Both the position numbers and the translations under genes were made by a program. Shown in pieces: positions 28,301-35,360 of a DNA stretch of 64,000 nt. Positions within the stretch are counted from its first letter, which is position 1. Every line of letters begins with the position of its first letter. The DNA is from Plecoglossus altivelis (lineage: Eukaryota > Chordata > Actinopteri > Osmeriformes > Plecoglossidae), in contig BROE01000022.1 in NCBI GenBank assembly GCA_036571765.1, forward strand, positions 14,341,576 through 14,405,575, in the 5' to 3' direction. Below the pieces are notes generated by a model. The model was not told where the DNA came from, did not search any database, and saw only the letters and a list, made by a program, of their open reading frames with translations.

Positions 28301-31300
28301 AAAACCTCAGACACAGGTCATTGTGATTAAGTCTCAAATGTAGCTTGATGAATGAGCCTTTGTGTCTTAAACTTCGCCAACAGTTTAATTGGAAATGCAT
28401 CAAACTGAATTTCCAGTAAATATCTGCAGGTTTTCCAAAAAGGAATGCAATAATGCATTTGATAAGATGTCAGTGAAACACACAAATATAGATTACTTGA
28501 ACTAACACTTACTGATAACATGCATTTTGTTTTACCATCAAATCTTTAGACTATCTATCAGGATGTTTACTTAAGTAAATTTCAAAAGAGCATCACAACA
28601 TTACCTTCTCTGCCTCAACACGGGTGCTGTTTTTGTGGACTTGGAAAATACAACTGTACTGTTTCAAACATGTTTATTGCACAGAATTGACATTGTGAGT
28701 TACAATCCGAGTGATTAACAAACCTGAGTTTCTGTTGATCTTTGCTGTCATGAGGTCATGGATGAATGCTCTTTTAAAGCATTTCCCTGACTATTGATAA
28801 AATACTATGGTCCTTATGAGGGTACCAAAAGACATTCATATGAAGCAGGATTTTGAGGTGACTGATTTAGAAAAGGAATCCAGCTTAGGTGTGCATTGTT
28901 TTATGTCAATATATTTGTTCGTAAGCACCTTCATTGTTTAGGCCATATGCCACATTTTACTGAAATTACACCACACAAATGCATAAAAAAGGCTCCAGAT
29001 CACTCCTGGTCCTTGACCTGGACTGAAGACAAACCTACTTGTTCTCAGAGAGCCCACCACGGGTAGGGGTAGAGATGAACCTGCAGGGGCTTCCCAGAGG
29101 TTTGCGTGGTGCGGTCTCATCCCTGTCCAAACTTTGCCTTCTGGGTGTGCCCTAAGGAGAGATCCAAAGTTGGTTTGGGTTAGCACAGTGCACCCACTGC
29201 TGGTATTAGAGGCATTACACAAGTTGTGTAATTCCATACCTGTCGTTCTCCAGATGGACAAGACTCACTTTTTACCGACCGATTTCCAAGAATACTGAAG
29301 CTGGCACTTCCATGGGATGCCTTAAGAACTACAAGTAGAAAACATGTTTTCTTTTCCAATTGCAGTAAAAAGAAAAAAGGTATACCTCTACTAATAAAAA
29401 TATTTCCTAAAGGACAGTCTCAGTCAGAGAATCTGCAAGTGTGCTTAGGTAATGGAAATCAAATCTCTAGAAATAAGCTTGTTTTATGGGTCAGTTTACG
29501 TTTTTTGGAATATCAGTGTATCAATATCAATATCACTTTTGCTTTTTGTTCACATTTTCAGTCTTCAATTGGTCTTTGTATGGGATTTTGGGGAATTATT
29601 TTTGAATGGAATCTTTTTTTAATGTTAATGCCTTAATAATTAAAAGGGAATATTCAGGAATTCACTAAATTTATTAGTAATTAACAATCTAGCAACAGTA
29701 AATTTCAGAAAATATGATAGCTTTCAAGCAAGTTCAAAACTAGATGAATATTTTCAATATATCAATCCAATTATTCATTTTGTCATTAGCTTTCATATAT
29801 TTCTCTGAAGAGGGTGCAACTAAATCAAAGTTTTCTGAAATCAGTTTGAATGTATTATTAATTTATATTTGAAGACTTGAGTTAATAATCAATGGGGAAA
29901 TAAGCAAACAACATTTTTATTTATAACCTTTGTAAAGAAAAATTAATACAGATGATTGAAAACTAGAAGACACACTACTGACATCCTGTCCCTTTGCCCT
30001 TACCAGTAGATTTTCCTTGCTTGAGCTTCTCAAGGTATTCTTTCACTTTCTGAGTCAGGGCTAGAGGGATACTGTCGAGGGTGACAACACTTGAGTCCTT
30101 CAAAGTCACCACAAGTCTGCTTGGAGTGTGTACCACATTCTTTATATTATGGTTCAGCTGAGAGCATGAAAAGAAGCAGATACAAAGTGGTGAAAAAGTT
30201 AGCACAAATACATTTATTTACATGTTCTATTAATGATACATTGCTTATCACTTAACGCAAGTTTTACATTTTGGGGGGCTTAATTTCAGTTAACAGATGT
30301 TACTACACTGCTTGAATCGCGATTCCATCTGAGATACTGCTGATGACAACATTGTTACAATAAGGTTCAAAGGTGTTGTTTCTTGATTAATTTGTCAAAT
30401 ATGAGTTGGCTAAATGCCTGAAAATATCACTAGAAGGGAAACGCTTAAGGCGTGTTTAAGTCAAAGAGGTTAGGACCATTTTTACACCGGAATACCCCAT
30501 TTGTTTTGATTCAACGATCTTTACCAACTTTTCAACTATCAGGCTGCTATAACTCACCATTCCCTCTTGCAGGGGAAATGAGAAACCTTTCATTCTTCTA
30601 CTCACATTGTATTTTGAGTTTTAAATGGCAGCAACAAATGTAAGCTTTAAAATCAACGCATTATTTATAAATAAGCATGTATTTTGTATACAATATACAA
30701 AAATATCAGAATTTCCTCAGAAATTGTACACTCTACATAGTACTATAAATTTGTTAAATCTAAAGTAAATAACAGAAATAAACTCTCAACGGTCAAGTAT
30801 GTCTGCAACCATTTGTAAAACTGGTTACGGTAGAGTAGGCAACTGTAAACTAAAAATCCTTTGGGCGCTCATTCAGCTCTTGGTAAATTGACTATTGGCT
30901 AATGTTCCCTTTTGTGATTGTGCCCTGTTTGTCCCCACAATGGGGTGCTAGTTTACCCATTTTGGATTATTTTCCAAACTTGGCAATAATCATGAAAAAA
31001 TATTCTATGAAAAAGCTAGTACTATGAGCCAGGTTAGAGAATCGAAGAAAATGTATTGAGGGAGAGTTTTGGACACGTTGCCTGAAATTAACACAATGCA
31101 ATGCCGGAAATGCAATACACCATAAGCCCACTGGGGCCGTTGCCTCAAGTTGGGGGGTGGGGCTCTGGAGAAAACATACATTAAACATGATGGCTAACGT
31201 AAAGTTTGCCTTACTTTAGTAATATTTGCAAATTAATGCTTAATGATGGCCAGCTAATTATTATTATTTAAAATTATCATGAAATAATGTTCCATTATTA

Positions 31301-34300
31301 GGGGAACATATGTTCCTATATACACTACAAAACACAGTAAATGAGACTTCAGTAAAGAAAATGCATGCCAATAGCATTTACTTGAGCTAGGTATGTTAAA
31401 ATATTCTTCATTGTATTTTCAGATGAGTTTGTAGCAAAAATGTTTTCTTCCAGAAGAGAATGACAATTGCTTCAATGAGGAAGACGGCACTATCACATTA
31501 TGATGGACAGCGAATGGGTCAGTGGTTTTATGCCACAAACCTTTAAAGGAAAAAAAGAAGTTGTGGAATTGAATCCCCTAATAAATGTATTCCCAGTTAC
31601 TAGTAAAAGAGTTGTAAAAAATTGGATATCAATTTCAAAGGTTTCTGTTTTTGAGCTGGAGTGGGCAGGGCTAGCCGACTTGTATGTACATAATTGCTTA
31701 TTTAGTAGACATGTTGTAATTACGTAATTATCATTAGCTTCATAACATTATGCTACTAGGCCTATTTTGTACACAGTTCCCCTGTTAAAACAGAATTGTT
31801 AGATTCACTATTTAAACTGAATTGAAAACCAAGACAATATAGAAAATTAGCACGTTAGTAAAACAGACTTCATGCAGCTACACGGGTTACTGCTGAAAAT
31901 GGCAAGATACTATAAAAATGTCCTATCATTTGAACAAATGAACACATTCCCCATTCATGCCATTTCCCTCTTTCCCAGCACAGGTTACCCAAGGCAAGAA
32001 TGGAACGGCCGCAAAGAAGTACCCCAAAGACATGCCACCTGCAATTAATACATTTAACCGCAACATTGTTTCAAAGCTCCCAATTTATCAACTTCAGATC
32101 AGTTCTTAAATGACAAGAGTCGTGAGGAAAACTGTGCTAAGGCAGTGCAAATGATTTACTACTTATGACCATGACTCAAGATCCCCAAACATTGTTAGGC
32201 TCTCTTATGCCATTAAACTACACAACATGCACAATCAGGGTGATCAACAGGATTATATAAACTAACATTATAGCTCACAGAGTAAACTCAACTGAGCATT
32301 AAATTGTAACTGTTCACCACAACTCTTTCCTTTTTTTGGCACACCACAGTGCATGCTAGGTACCCAAGATTGCTGCCCATATATTATGATGCTCAGGCTG
32401 GCAATATGTACAGTCGTGGCCAAATGTTTTGAGAATTACATAAATATTAGTTTCAAAGTTTGCGGCTAAACTGCTTTTAGATCTTTGTTTCAGTTGTTTC
32501 TGTGATGTACTGAAATATAATTACAAGCACTTCATACGCTTTTATCGACAATTACATTACATTTATGGAAGGAGTCAGTATTTGCAGTGTTGGCCGTTCT
32601 TTTTCAGGACCTCTGCAATTCGATTGGGCATACTATCAATCAACTTCTGGGCCAAATCCTGATTGATAGCAACCCATTCTTTCATTCTTCTTCACTTCTT
32701 GGAGTTTGTCAGAATTAGTGCGTTTTTGTTTGTCCACCTGCCTCTTGAGGACTGACCACAAGTTCTCAATGGGATTAAGATCTGGGGAGTTTCCAGGCCA
32801 TGGACACAAAATGTCAACGTTCTGGTCCCCGAGCCACTTAGTTATCACTTTTGCCTTATGGCACGGTGCTCCATTATACTGGAAAATGCATTGTTCTTCA
32901 CCAAACTGTTGTTGGATTAATGGAAGAAGTTGCTGTTGGAGGGTGTTTTGGTACCATTCTTTATTCGTGGCTGTGTTTTTGGGCAGAATTGTGAGTGAGC
33001 CCACTACCTTGGATGAGAAGCAACCCCACACATGAATGGTCTCAGGATACTTTACTGTTGGCATGACACAGGACTGATGGTAGCGCTAACCTTTTCTTCT
33101 CCTGACAAGCCTTTTTTCAGATGCCCCAAACAATCGGAAAGGGGCTTCATCGGAGAATATGACTTTGCCCAGGTCCTCAACAGTCCATTCACGATACTTT
33201 CTGCAGAAGATCAATCTGTCCCTGATGGGGGTTTTTTTTGTTGAGAAGTGGCTTCTCTGCTGCCCTTTTTGACACCAGGCCATCTTCCAAAAGTCGTCGC
33301 CTCACTGTGCGTGCATATGCAGTCACAACTGCCTGATGCCATTCCTGAGCAAGCTCTGCACTGGTGGCACTCTGATCCCGCAGCTGAATCCTCTTTAGGA
33401 GACGAACCTGGCGCTTGCTGGACTTACTTTGAAGCCCTGAAGCCTTCTTTACAAGAATTGAACCTTGTTCCTTAAAGTTGCCGATGATCCTATAAATTGT
33501 TGATTTAGGTGCAATCTTAGTAGCCACAATATCCTTGTCATAAAGCAATTTTTATGCACTGCAATAATGGCTGCACGCGTTTCTGTGCAGGTCACCATGG
33601 TTAACAATGGAAGAACAATGATTTCAAGCATCACCCTCCTTTAAACATGTCAAGTCTGCCATTCTAACCCAATCAGCCTGACAAAATGATCTCCAGCCTT
33701 GAGCTCGTCAACATTCCCACCTGAATTAACAAGACGATTACTGAAATGATCTCAGCTGGTCCTTTAACAACAGCAATGAAATGCAGTTGAAAGGCTTTTT
33801 TGGGATTAAATTCATTTTCATGGCAAAGAAGGACTATGCAATTCATCTGAACACTCTTCATAACATTCTGGAGTATATGCAAATTGCTATTATAAAAACT
33901 TAAGCAGAAACTTTTCCAATTTCCAATATTTATGTGATTCTCAAAACTTTTGGCCAGGACTGTATATCAAAGATGACATACAAGCTAGCAAACAATCTGA
34001 GGGATTGCTTAATTTGGAGGATGGGTGTAGCATCTTATGTGGCTTTCTATCTGTGTTTGTTGATACAATGGAGTTTTTTGACCATTTGGAGCAGATGTCT
34101 CCTGGAGCTTTATAACTGCTGGACCTGGAGATGTGATGTCTGACATGTGGGTGGCTGAGAGTTCTTATCAAGTGAAGGGGAAGAAGCTTTGGGACACCGG
34201 GTCCTAAGGCTGTCGTTTCAGCTGTCACTATATCGTGTTAGAAGAATGTGAATGTTACATACAGGTTACCAGATATTAGGTTCCAAATAGGACTGAGTGT

Positions 34301-35266
34301 GTATTCAATTCAGTACCACTCTGCCAAAGGATTTCTAGTAATACGTGTTCTTCAGAATGAAATGACTCTATTTCAATTAAATCCTTTCAGCATTGTAGTA
34401 CTCAATACTGAAACGATACTAAGGATTTAAAAGTCCACACTTTGGTTACATACAGATGCCTGGAGTTATAGATGCCTGGGGTATAGTGTAGCGTTGTCAC
34501 AGTACCAATGGCATCACAGGCACTATACACTGTTACAGTTATCTGTATTTCTGAGATTTTCTGTGATGTTGATCACTGACCGCATCATGGGCACTGTGCA
34601 CTAATCATTTAATTGATGGAACAATATATTCTCATTGTTGGATTCATACTTGTAGGCAACAAAGACGACAGTTATTTTTCTTATTATTATATATTATATA
34701 TAGCTCAAATAAATTATGGAATGTGACAGAAAATGGTAACATTCACTTAGGTATTACATCACAGAATTAAAGCACATCTAATTACCATCTTATAATCCTT
34801 TTCTGATGTAAGGGTAAGAATTTAATTATGTTGGAGATCAGTTGGCTGAACCAGGAATGGACACCCCATTTCTGCCAACTTGATCAGATTCAAAAGGTGG
34901 GAGGGAAAAGGTAGAAGTACGGTCAAATGACCATGTACCTTGGTTACCATGGACTCTGACCTAGTTTGAATTACCTCTCCACATACAGAAAACTCGGTTT
35001 GCCTCATCTTAGGGTTAACCAACTGAAGGTTCTCAATAAGCCCTTTCTGGAATACTACTTGATCCTTTAAAAAGCTGTATAAAAGGAAAAAAACTTAGTA
35101 TTACCTGAAACGTTTTAGGTGCACCACCACTGCTGAATCTGAGGCAGAGATTTACTTTGTTATCCTTCTCAATGATCTCAAATGTTCCCTCTTTCCACCG
35201 AGTGGTCCCAAGGTCTATGCTACTGAAGCGGATTCTAACAGCCACGCTGCTGGAAAGCTTCAGCAT
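2385..35266 (-). CDS. usp37: USP37 deubiquitinase, 19 coding exons (3' end off-window)
   Basis: Ubiquitin-specific protease 37, a cysteine protease that removes ubiquitin from cell-cycle substrates; the vertebrate protein opposes APC/C-CDH1 at the G1/S transition. The exons give 791 codons plus one base; the human protein has about 979 residues, so roughly 165-190 residues, including the His box, are off the left edge. Order: N-terminal PH-like region (residues 1-105), linker (106-299), USP catalytic domain from 300 with Cys box GNTCYMNA (nucleophile Cys308), KDLLRRVKCAISSTAERF, a zinc-ribbon-like CGE...CEKC pair and VLILHLKRYSFN. UIM1 is near 659-673, the KEN box at 731-733 (DENKEN), UIM2 at 756-770 and UIM3 at about 779-791. 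All three UIMs interrupt the catalytic domain as in human USP37. Every exon junction keeps phase. Introns hold many transposon remnants. The start ATG at 35266 gives the same spacing to the RIR motif as the human protein. Orthology is firm. Confidence 0.96.
2673..2833 (-). CDS. usp37: USP37 coding exon 18 (KEN box and UIM2)
   Basis: Encodes residues 718-771. It contains DENKENQTPEG, the KEN degron through which APC/C-CDH1 recognises USP37, and EEQELQQALAQSLQE, the second UIM. The donor is GTAAGT (below 2673); the acceptor is TATCTAG (above 2833). The first codon is completed by a G from exon 17 (GAT, Asp718). Confidence 0.95.
3520..3775 (-). mobile_element. L2-type LINE 3' tail fragment
   Basis: Read on the minus strand this has the layout of a common fish LINE/L2 3' end: a CCTTGGGAGG-type block, then GGCTACACAAATAC and a TTGATTTGATTT tail at 3530-3548. 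No coding part remains. Assigned by resemblance to the similar tails at 8.5-8.9 kb and 58.2-58.4 kb. Confidence 0.5.
3960..4460. repeat. TA-rich simple-sequence block with a 40-bp tandem unit
   Basis: Almost pure TA/TATG sequence. A 40-bp unit beginning TGTATATATATATAGTTA is present identically at 4161-4200 and 4201-4240, with partial copies on both sides. At 4420-4460 it turns into CA/CG-alternating repeats (CACACA, CGCACGCACG). The IY-rich open frames here are products of the repeat, not genes. Confidence 0.9.
4460..5535 (+). mobile_element. Tc1-like transposon, left end lost, degenerate transposase
   Basis: Cut-and-paste DNA transposon of the Tc1 group. Transposase traces run from 4495 to about 5310. 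The longest open part, 4793-5167 (124 aa), contains KHGGGSIMFWGCFS, the second catalytic Asp in FQHDSDPKHTAK and the third acidic residue in SPDLNPIENLW; the first Asp lies in an upstream frame (WSDKTKIELFG near 4745). The right terminal inverted repeat ends at 5535 in TACTTTTTACTCTCACTG followed by TA. The left inverted repeat is absent; the element stops at the satellite block near 4460. Several frameshifts separate the parts, so it is inactive. Confidence 0.9.
5690..7115. repeat. Diverged foldback (inverted-repeat) element
   Basis: The left arm (about 5840-6530) reads forward and the right arm (about 6540-7100) is the reverse complement of the same family. Shared blocks are ACAACATTTGTAGGAG (5977 forward; near 7000 reverse), CAAAATGGTGG, CAACAGTT and ATATGACCCAACTTCCTG. 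Each arm contains more than one ~350-bp sub-unit. There is no open frame of note. Another forward copy lies at 54.0-55.3 kb and a short start-like piece at 49.0 kb. I cannot name the family; it is probably non-autonomous. Confidence 0.7.
7362..7581 (-). CDS. usp37: USP37 coding exon 17 (UIM1)
   Basis: Encodes residues 645-717, starting IHRNPNESADLNEISDD. ILAAVFEMSRHD is the first ubiquitin-interacting motif, and DEPTSSPDTGFGDNDVQE matches the acidic conserved stretch of vertebrate USP37. The acceptor is GTTTAG above 7581, the donor GTAAAC below 7362. It starts in phase 0 and ends in phase 1. A 74-aa open frame on the plus strand here is only its antisense shadow. Confidence 0.94.
7860..8140 (-). 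mobile_element. L2-type LINE remnant (RT C-terminal part)
   Basis: The minus strand reads HACVSSRLDYCNALLNT, the characteristic L2 reverse-transcriptase C-terminal block, followed by a frame-broken stretch with TFKCIHGIDGLD. It belongs with the RT segment of the same orientation at 9480-10380; the two are now 1.3 kb apart. Confidence 0.75.
8490..8880 (+). mobile_element. L2-type LINE 3' tail
   Basis: Non-coding 3' end of a fish L2-like element: TTCTCCCCGAGGTTTCTAC, TTTTTCCTTGCCGAGGAGGG, CAACTGTTGTTGTGATTTTG and a terminal AAATTGAATTGAAT at 8866-8880. Its orientation is opposite to the flanking L2 RT fragments at 7.9 and 9.5-10.4 kb, so it is a separate insertion. A reverse copy lies at 58.24-58.44 kb. 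Confidence 0.75.
9480..10380 (-). mobile_element. L2-type LINE remnant (RT N-terminal part)
   Basis: The minus strand reads STETTLLRVT then, after a frame break, LLSAAIDGSPCLLVLLNLS (about 10080-10180), the L2 finger/palm segment with the first RT Asp region. The remainder to 9480 is frame-broken RT/connection sequence. Very degenerate and inactive. Confidence 0.7.
10557..10692 (-). CDS. usp37: USP37 coding exon 16
   Basis: Encodes residues 599-644 (KGCVKAGSTSSILVDSDSEE ...), matching the SLALCLDSDSEDE region of human USP37. The acceptor TTTCCAG is clear. The donor is less so: GTAGGC at 10556-10551 keeps phase 0 into exon 17 and is preferred, but the frame stays open to a stop after KIKK at about 10530. 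The low-coordinate end is therefore an inference from phase. Confidence 0.82.
10941..10994 (-). CDS. usp37: USP37 coding exon 15
   Basis: Short 54-bp exon encoding MVRTFKATQPVNSSSLLLR together with borrowed bases from its neighbours; it aligns with the variable stretch between GWSA and the DSDSE motif. The donor is GTAAGC and the acceptor CTTGCAG. Phase 2 in and out. Confidence 0.88.
11140..11304 (-). CDS. usp37: USP37 coding exon 14
   Basis: Encodes VLILHLKRYSFNAQLSLNSK and onward through GQQVVIPRYLTLLSHC to LGWSAQT. VLILHLKR is the conserved USP-family segment that precedes the UIM insertion in USP37. The donor is GTGAGC, the acceptor ATTCAG. Confidence 0.95.
11686..11950 (+). mobile_element. 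hAT-like terminal fragment
   Basis: Begins TAGGGCTGTCCCCACTCAG and continues with a CAGTCGACTAGTCGA block. The reverse complement of the first 19 bases matches the right-hand end at 36415-36433 in 18 of 19 positions, so both belong to one element family. No transposase is visible here. The hAT assignment rests on resemblance of the AGGGCTGTC terminus to hAT non-autonomous elements in fish. Confidence 0.5.
11950..13300. other. USP37 intron 13, nothing recognised
   Basis: AT-rich intron sequence without convincing repeat or coding motifs. Confidence 0.5.
13355..13520 (-). mobile_element. Tc1 transposon fragment
   Basis: TCAGACCAGGCAACATT and the following GTTGTAGCCATTC block are shared with 17224-17345 inside the complete Tc1 element downstream, in the same orientation. 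It corresponds to the region just before the catalytic core. Both ends are lost; no open frame. Confidence 0.65.
13996..14075 (-). CDS. usp37: USP37 coding exon 13
   Basis: Encodes MEEIEYSCEKCSVKTATVTH followed by KFSRLPR, the zinc-ribbon Cys pair (CEKC) of the USP finger region. The donor is GTATGC, the acceptor CCCCAG. Phase 0 in, 2 out. Confidence 0.94.
14164..14281 (-). CDS. usp37: USP37 coding exon 12
   Basis: Encodes CGEVVIKREQFNDLSIDLPR and then RKKTLPLRSIQDSLDLFFR, closely matching human USP37. The acceptor is TTTATAG. The donor is GTGTGT after AGG. Confidence 0.94.
14426..14649 (-). CDS. usp37: USP37 coding exon 11
   Basis: Encodes DAHEFLSQCLDQLKEDVEKV and on through RTYTCPVVVNMEFEVQHTI. 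DAHEFL is the invariant USP motif of the QDAHEF box. The donor is GTGAGT, the acceptor CCACCAG. The intron upstream of it (14650-21966) is the largest of the catalytic region and is packed with repeats. Confidence 0.96.
15775..15975 (+). mobile_element. Rex1-like LINE, 3' part (segment 1 of 3)
   Basis: CAGACTGATCAACAGCTTT and GGCTGTGAGAGCCCTGAACT match, in opposite orientation, the end of the LINE at 56.3-56.5 kb. The match breaks after ACTAAAAGACTC near 15974. The element resumes at about 16510 and again at 17831. Confidence 0.7.
15976..16505 (+). mobile_element. Insertion inside the Rex1-like LINE, possibly a solo LTR
   Basis: About 530 bp that are absent from the related LINE copy at 56.2 kb. 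It holds a TATA-like ACTATATAAAC (near 16331) followed about 70 bp later by an ATTAAA polyadenylation-like signal, the order expected in an LTR. No target-site duplication or matching TG...CA ends could be fixed, so the LTR reading is tentative. Confidence 0.3.
16506..16613 (+). mobile_element. Rex1-like LINE 3' UTR (segment 2 of 3)
   Basis: GCACATGTACAGTATT ... GTATAGTTTGTATTTTTGAG ... GTATAGGAAAA matches the reverse complement of 56.1-56.23 kb. It ends at the TA where the Tc1 element entered. Confidence 0.7.
16614..17830 (-). mobile_element. Complete-length Tc1-like transposon with mutated transposase
   Basis: 1,217-bp DNA transposon bounded by inverted ends CACTCAC...AAAGGATTATTAGGAA and flanked by TA on both sides (16612-16613, 17831-17832), the classic Tc1 target duplication. 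The transposase is on the minus strand, starting near 17680 (MGKKGDLSHFERGMVV). It continues through 17520-17332 and 17206-16586, with at least two stops or frameshifts. The first catalytic Asp (AWSDKSRF) and the third acidic residue (SPDLNPIEHLW) are present. The second catalytic Asp is replaced by Asn (YFQQNNAPCHKA). It is inactive. It splits a Rex1-like LINE, so it is younger than that LINE. Confidence 0.93.
17831..17942 (+). mobile_element. Rex1-like LINE 3' end (segment 3 of 3)
   Basis: GTAGCACCGTGG ... CATTTCGTTCCACTGTATG ... GCGGAATGACAACAAAGC then CAACTTGAACTTG matches the reverse of 55955-56045. This is the true 3' terminus of the LINE that begins at 15775. Confidence 0.75.
18030..19735 (+). 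mobile_element. L2-like LINE, degenerate RT and 3' end
   Basis: Reading frames on the plus strand, broken by many stops, show NCNALSLCLDQLAP (18098), LSNLPFL (18436), an RT palm trace (CCTCAAGGATCGGTACTTGG near 18793 = PQGSVLG), SRLNYFNSLIYRLPNT (19170) and GDRVFSIATPTFWNSLPFLI (19492). These are landmarks of L2-group LINEs. The ORF is not functional. The last ~300 bp are duplicated across the gap at 19776. Confidence 0.75.
19776..19783. other. Assembly gap (8 N)
   Basis: Eight unknown bases placed between two near-identical 300-bp copies of the L2-like 3' end. Confidence 0.99.
19784..20090 (+). repeat. Second copy of the L2-like LINE 3' end
   Basis: Repeats 19434-19735 with an offset of 353 bp. 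The 66-codon open frames at 19489-19689 and 19842-20042 are identical. A few differences occur near the start (GCTGACT versus GTTGACT, ACTGTCAAAACC versus ACTGTCAAATCG). Either a local tandem duplication or an assembly artefact at the gap. Confidence 0.9.
20091..20690. repeat. TA/TACA-rich simple-sequence block
   Basis: About 600 bp of TATATACA-type microsatellite. Long IY-rich open frames here are repeat products. Confidence 0.9.
21047..21650 (+). pseudogene. hAT/ZBED transposase fragment with a BED-type zinc finger
   Basis: The 140-codon open frame at 21226-21648 ends in a BED-finger pattern: CNRCNRSVLKKGANIIHLAKH then QQELH, that is C-x2-C ... H-x4-H with the typical KGAN and LAKH residues. 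BED fingers mark hAT transposases and ZBED genes derived from them. Nothing of the catalytic RNase-H-like domain is seen. It lies in a USP37 intron, antisense to the gene. Probably a transposon remnant; a domesticated exon cannot be excluded from sequence alone. Confidence 0.55.
21967..22090 (-). CDS. usp37: USP37 coding exon 10
   Basis: Encodes RFANLLAKKDVSCPEMKKDL then LRRVKCAISSTAERFSGYMQN, nearly identical in type to human USP37. The donor is GTAAGA directly after CAGAAT, the acceptor CTGTGCAG. Confidence 0.96.
22202..22333 (-). CDS. usp37: USP37 coding exon 9 (catalytic Cys box)
   Basis: Encodes FSNLGNTCYMNAILQSLFSL and continues PSFSNDLLRQGIPWKK. GNTCYMNA is the USP Cys box; Cys308 of this model corresponds to the catalytic Cys350 of human USP37. 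The donor is GTAACT, the acceptor TGGCAG. Confidence 0.97.
23044..23190 (-). CDS. usp37: USP37 coding exon 8
   Basis: Encodes PSNTTPAKRSLMMPNHSTPL, then KKMRSITDYGGWNKPRP and on to the Q-G before the Cys box. The PAKRSL and DYxGWNKPR blocks match the human linker. The donor is GTAAAG, the acceptor TGCACAG. Confidence 0.95.
23327..23393 (-). CDS. usp37: USP37 coding exon 7
   Basis: 67-bp exon encoding ATLFYGSRSVTKDYSPCHSV then LDR. FYGSR and LDR align with human FYGSRAGSKEH...LDR. The donor is GTAAGA, the acceptor CTCCAAG. Phase 1 in, 2 out. Confidence 0.92.
23498..23586 (-). CDS. usp37: USP37 coding exon 6
   Basis: Encodes SNNKATSDPCWKFLQSCKDK then LKQAEENRNSG, aligned with human SSNNKAMTDPSRKYL...LKQSEENRTSG. 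The donor is GTAGGA, the acceptor GCCTCAG. Confidence 0.93.
23867..23944 (-). CDS. usp37: USP37 coding exon 5
   Basis: Encodes SERKKRIQNPESDLVEDYPK then ENDSF; EDYPKEND is an exact match to the human linker. The donor is GTTAAT, the acceptor TTGCAAG. Confidence 0.93.
23945..25980. other. USP37 intron 4, left part, nothing firm
   Basis: No recognisable coding part or transposon. A 118-codon open frame at 25094-25450 on the minus strand is hydrophobic but has no family motif. CATCATGGGCACTGTGCA at 25439 recurs at 34584 as GCATCATGGGCACTGTGCA, suggesting a weakly preserved interspersed repeat. Confidence 0.5.
25985..27295 (+). mobile_element. Rex6/R4-like LINE, C-terminal part
   Basis: Degenerate C-terminal half of a LINE of the R4/Rex6 type, which uses a restriction-enzyme-like endonuclease located after the RT. 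Open parts: 26202-26642 (146 aa; VIRYPAEIVGWPKEEI, RKQGDRGLVSVRATIQDETS, DKPLHGMYLRNI), then frame-shifted pieces with a Cys-containing CRLC/AGCKMLA-type finger near 26690-26750. Next comes 26950-27180 with VDMAIPSYGNTRKKKREKLE, where the endonuclease D...K core is expected. At least two frameshifts and stops break it. The RT active site is missing, so it is 5'-truncated. It lies antisense in a USP37 intron. Confidence 0.78.
27420..27490 (+). repeat. Second copy of the Rex6-like 3' UTR motif
   Basis: GAAGGATGAGACCACCCAT at 27430 repeats GAAGGATGAGACCGCCCAC at 27243, about 187 bp earlier. It is followed by AAAGTTTTATATATAAAA, itself a palindrome. Confidence 0.55.
27491..29038. other. USP37 intron sequence, nothing recognised
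   Basis: No coding motif or named repeat could be supported here. Confidence 0.5.
29039..29151 (-). CDS. usp37: USP37 coding exon 4
   Basis: Encodes GTPRRQSLDRDETAPRKPLG then SPCRFISTPTRGGLSEN. The FRKVLGNPGRG/TSTPLRSGLLEN region of human USP37 aligns loosely (PRKPLGSP, STPTRGGLSEN). The donor is GTAGGT, the acceptor TCCTTAG. Phase 0 in, 2 out. Confidence 0.9.
29240..29328 (-). CDS. usp37: USP37 coding exon 3
   Basis: Encodes VLKASHGSASFSILGNRSVK then SESCPSGERQ, aligned with human MKPSQGSGSFGAILGSR. Start at 29328 was chosen because the acceptor CTTGTAG with its pyrimidine tract restores phase 1; the AAG further in would shift the frame. The donor is GTATGG. Confidence 0.9.
30004..30157 (-). 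CDS. usp37: USP37 coding exon 2
   Basis: Encodes LNHNIKNVVHTPSRLVVTLK then DSSVVTLDSIPLALTQKVKE, the second half of the N-terminal PH-like domain (human LSHNIKNVV...LTLQDNSFLSIDKVPS). The donor is GTAAGG, the acceptor CTCTCAG. Confidence 0.94.
30160..32400. other. USP37 intron 2, left part, nothing recognised
   Basis: AT-rich intron; the 75-codon frame at 31500 and others lack motif support. Confidence 0.5.
32411..33962 (-). mobile_element. Complete-length Tc1-like transposon (second family)
   Basis: 1,552 bp with inverted ends CAGTCGTGGCCAAA and TTTTGGCCAGGACTG, flanked by TA at 32409-32410 and 33963-33964. Minus-strand transposase pieces: 33548-33189 (HTH region, VATKIAPKSTIYRIIGNFKE), 33283-33086 (first catalytic Asp in VIFSDEAPFRLFG) and 33064-32636 (142 aa; IHVWGCFSSK, NSPDLNPIENLW). 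The second catalytic Asp is changed to Asn (IFQYNGAPCHKA). Frame breaks between the pieces make it inactive. It is a different family from the element at 16.6 kb, judged by its ends. Confidence 0.93.
33965..35104. other. USP37 intron 1, right-hand part, nothing firm
   Basis: Contains the repeated CATCATGGGCACTGTGCA block (34585) also present at 25439; otherwise no recognised feature. Confidence 0.5.
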
Positions 35267-35360
35267 TGTGGCTACCATTGGTGTGTTTGGACACTGTGAG
35301 CAAGGTGGTTGTCTCTGCTCCTCGAGTTGGAATCCAAGCCTCACAAGCTCCAAGCAAGAC
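35105..35360 (-). CDS. usp37: USP37 exon with start codon (coding exon 1)
   Basis: The coding part is 35266-35105; 35360-35267 is 5' UTR. It encodes MLKLSSSVAVRIRFSSIDLG and then TTRWKEGTFEIIEKDNKVNL, the start of the USP37 PH-like domain. The ATG at 35266 is preferred because M-x11-R then equals the human length. An in-frame ATG at 35278 would add four residues (MVAT) and cannot be excluded. The acceptor TTTGCAG lies above 35360, the donor GTAATA below 35105. Confidence 0.94.
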
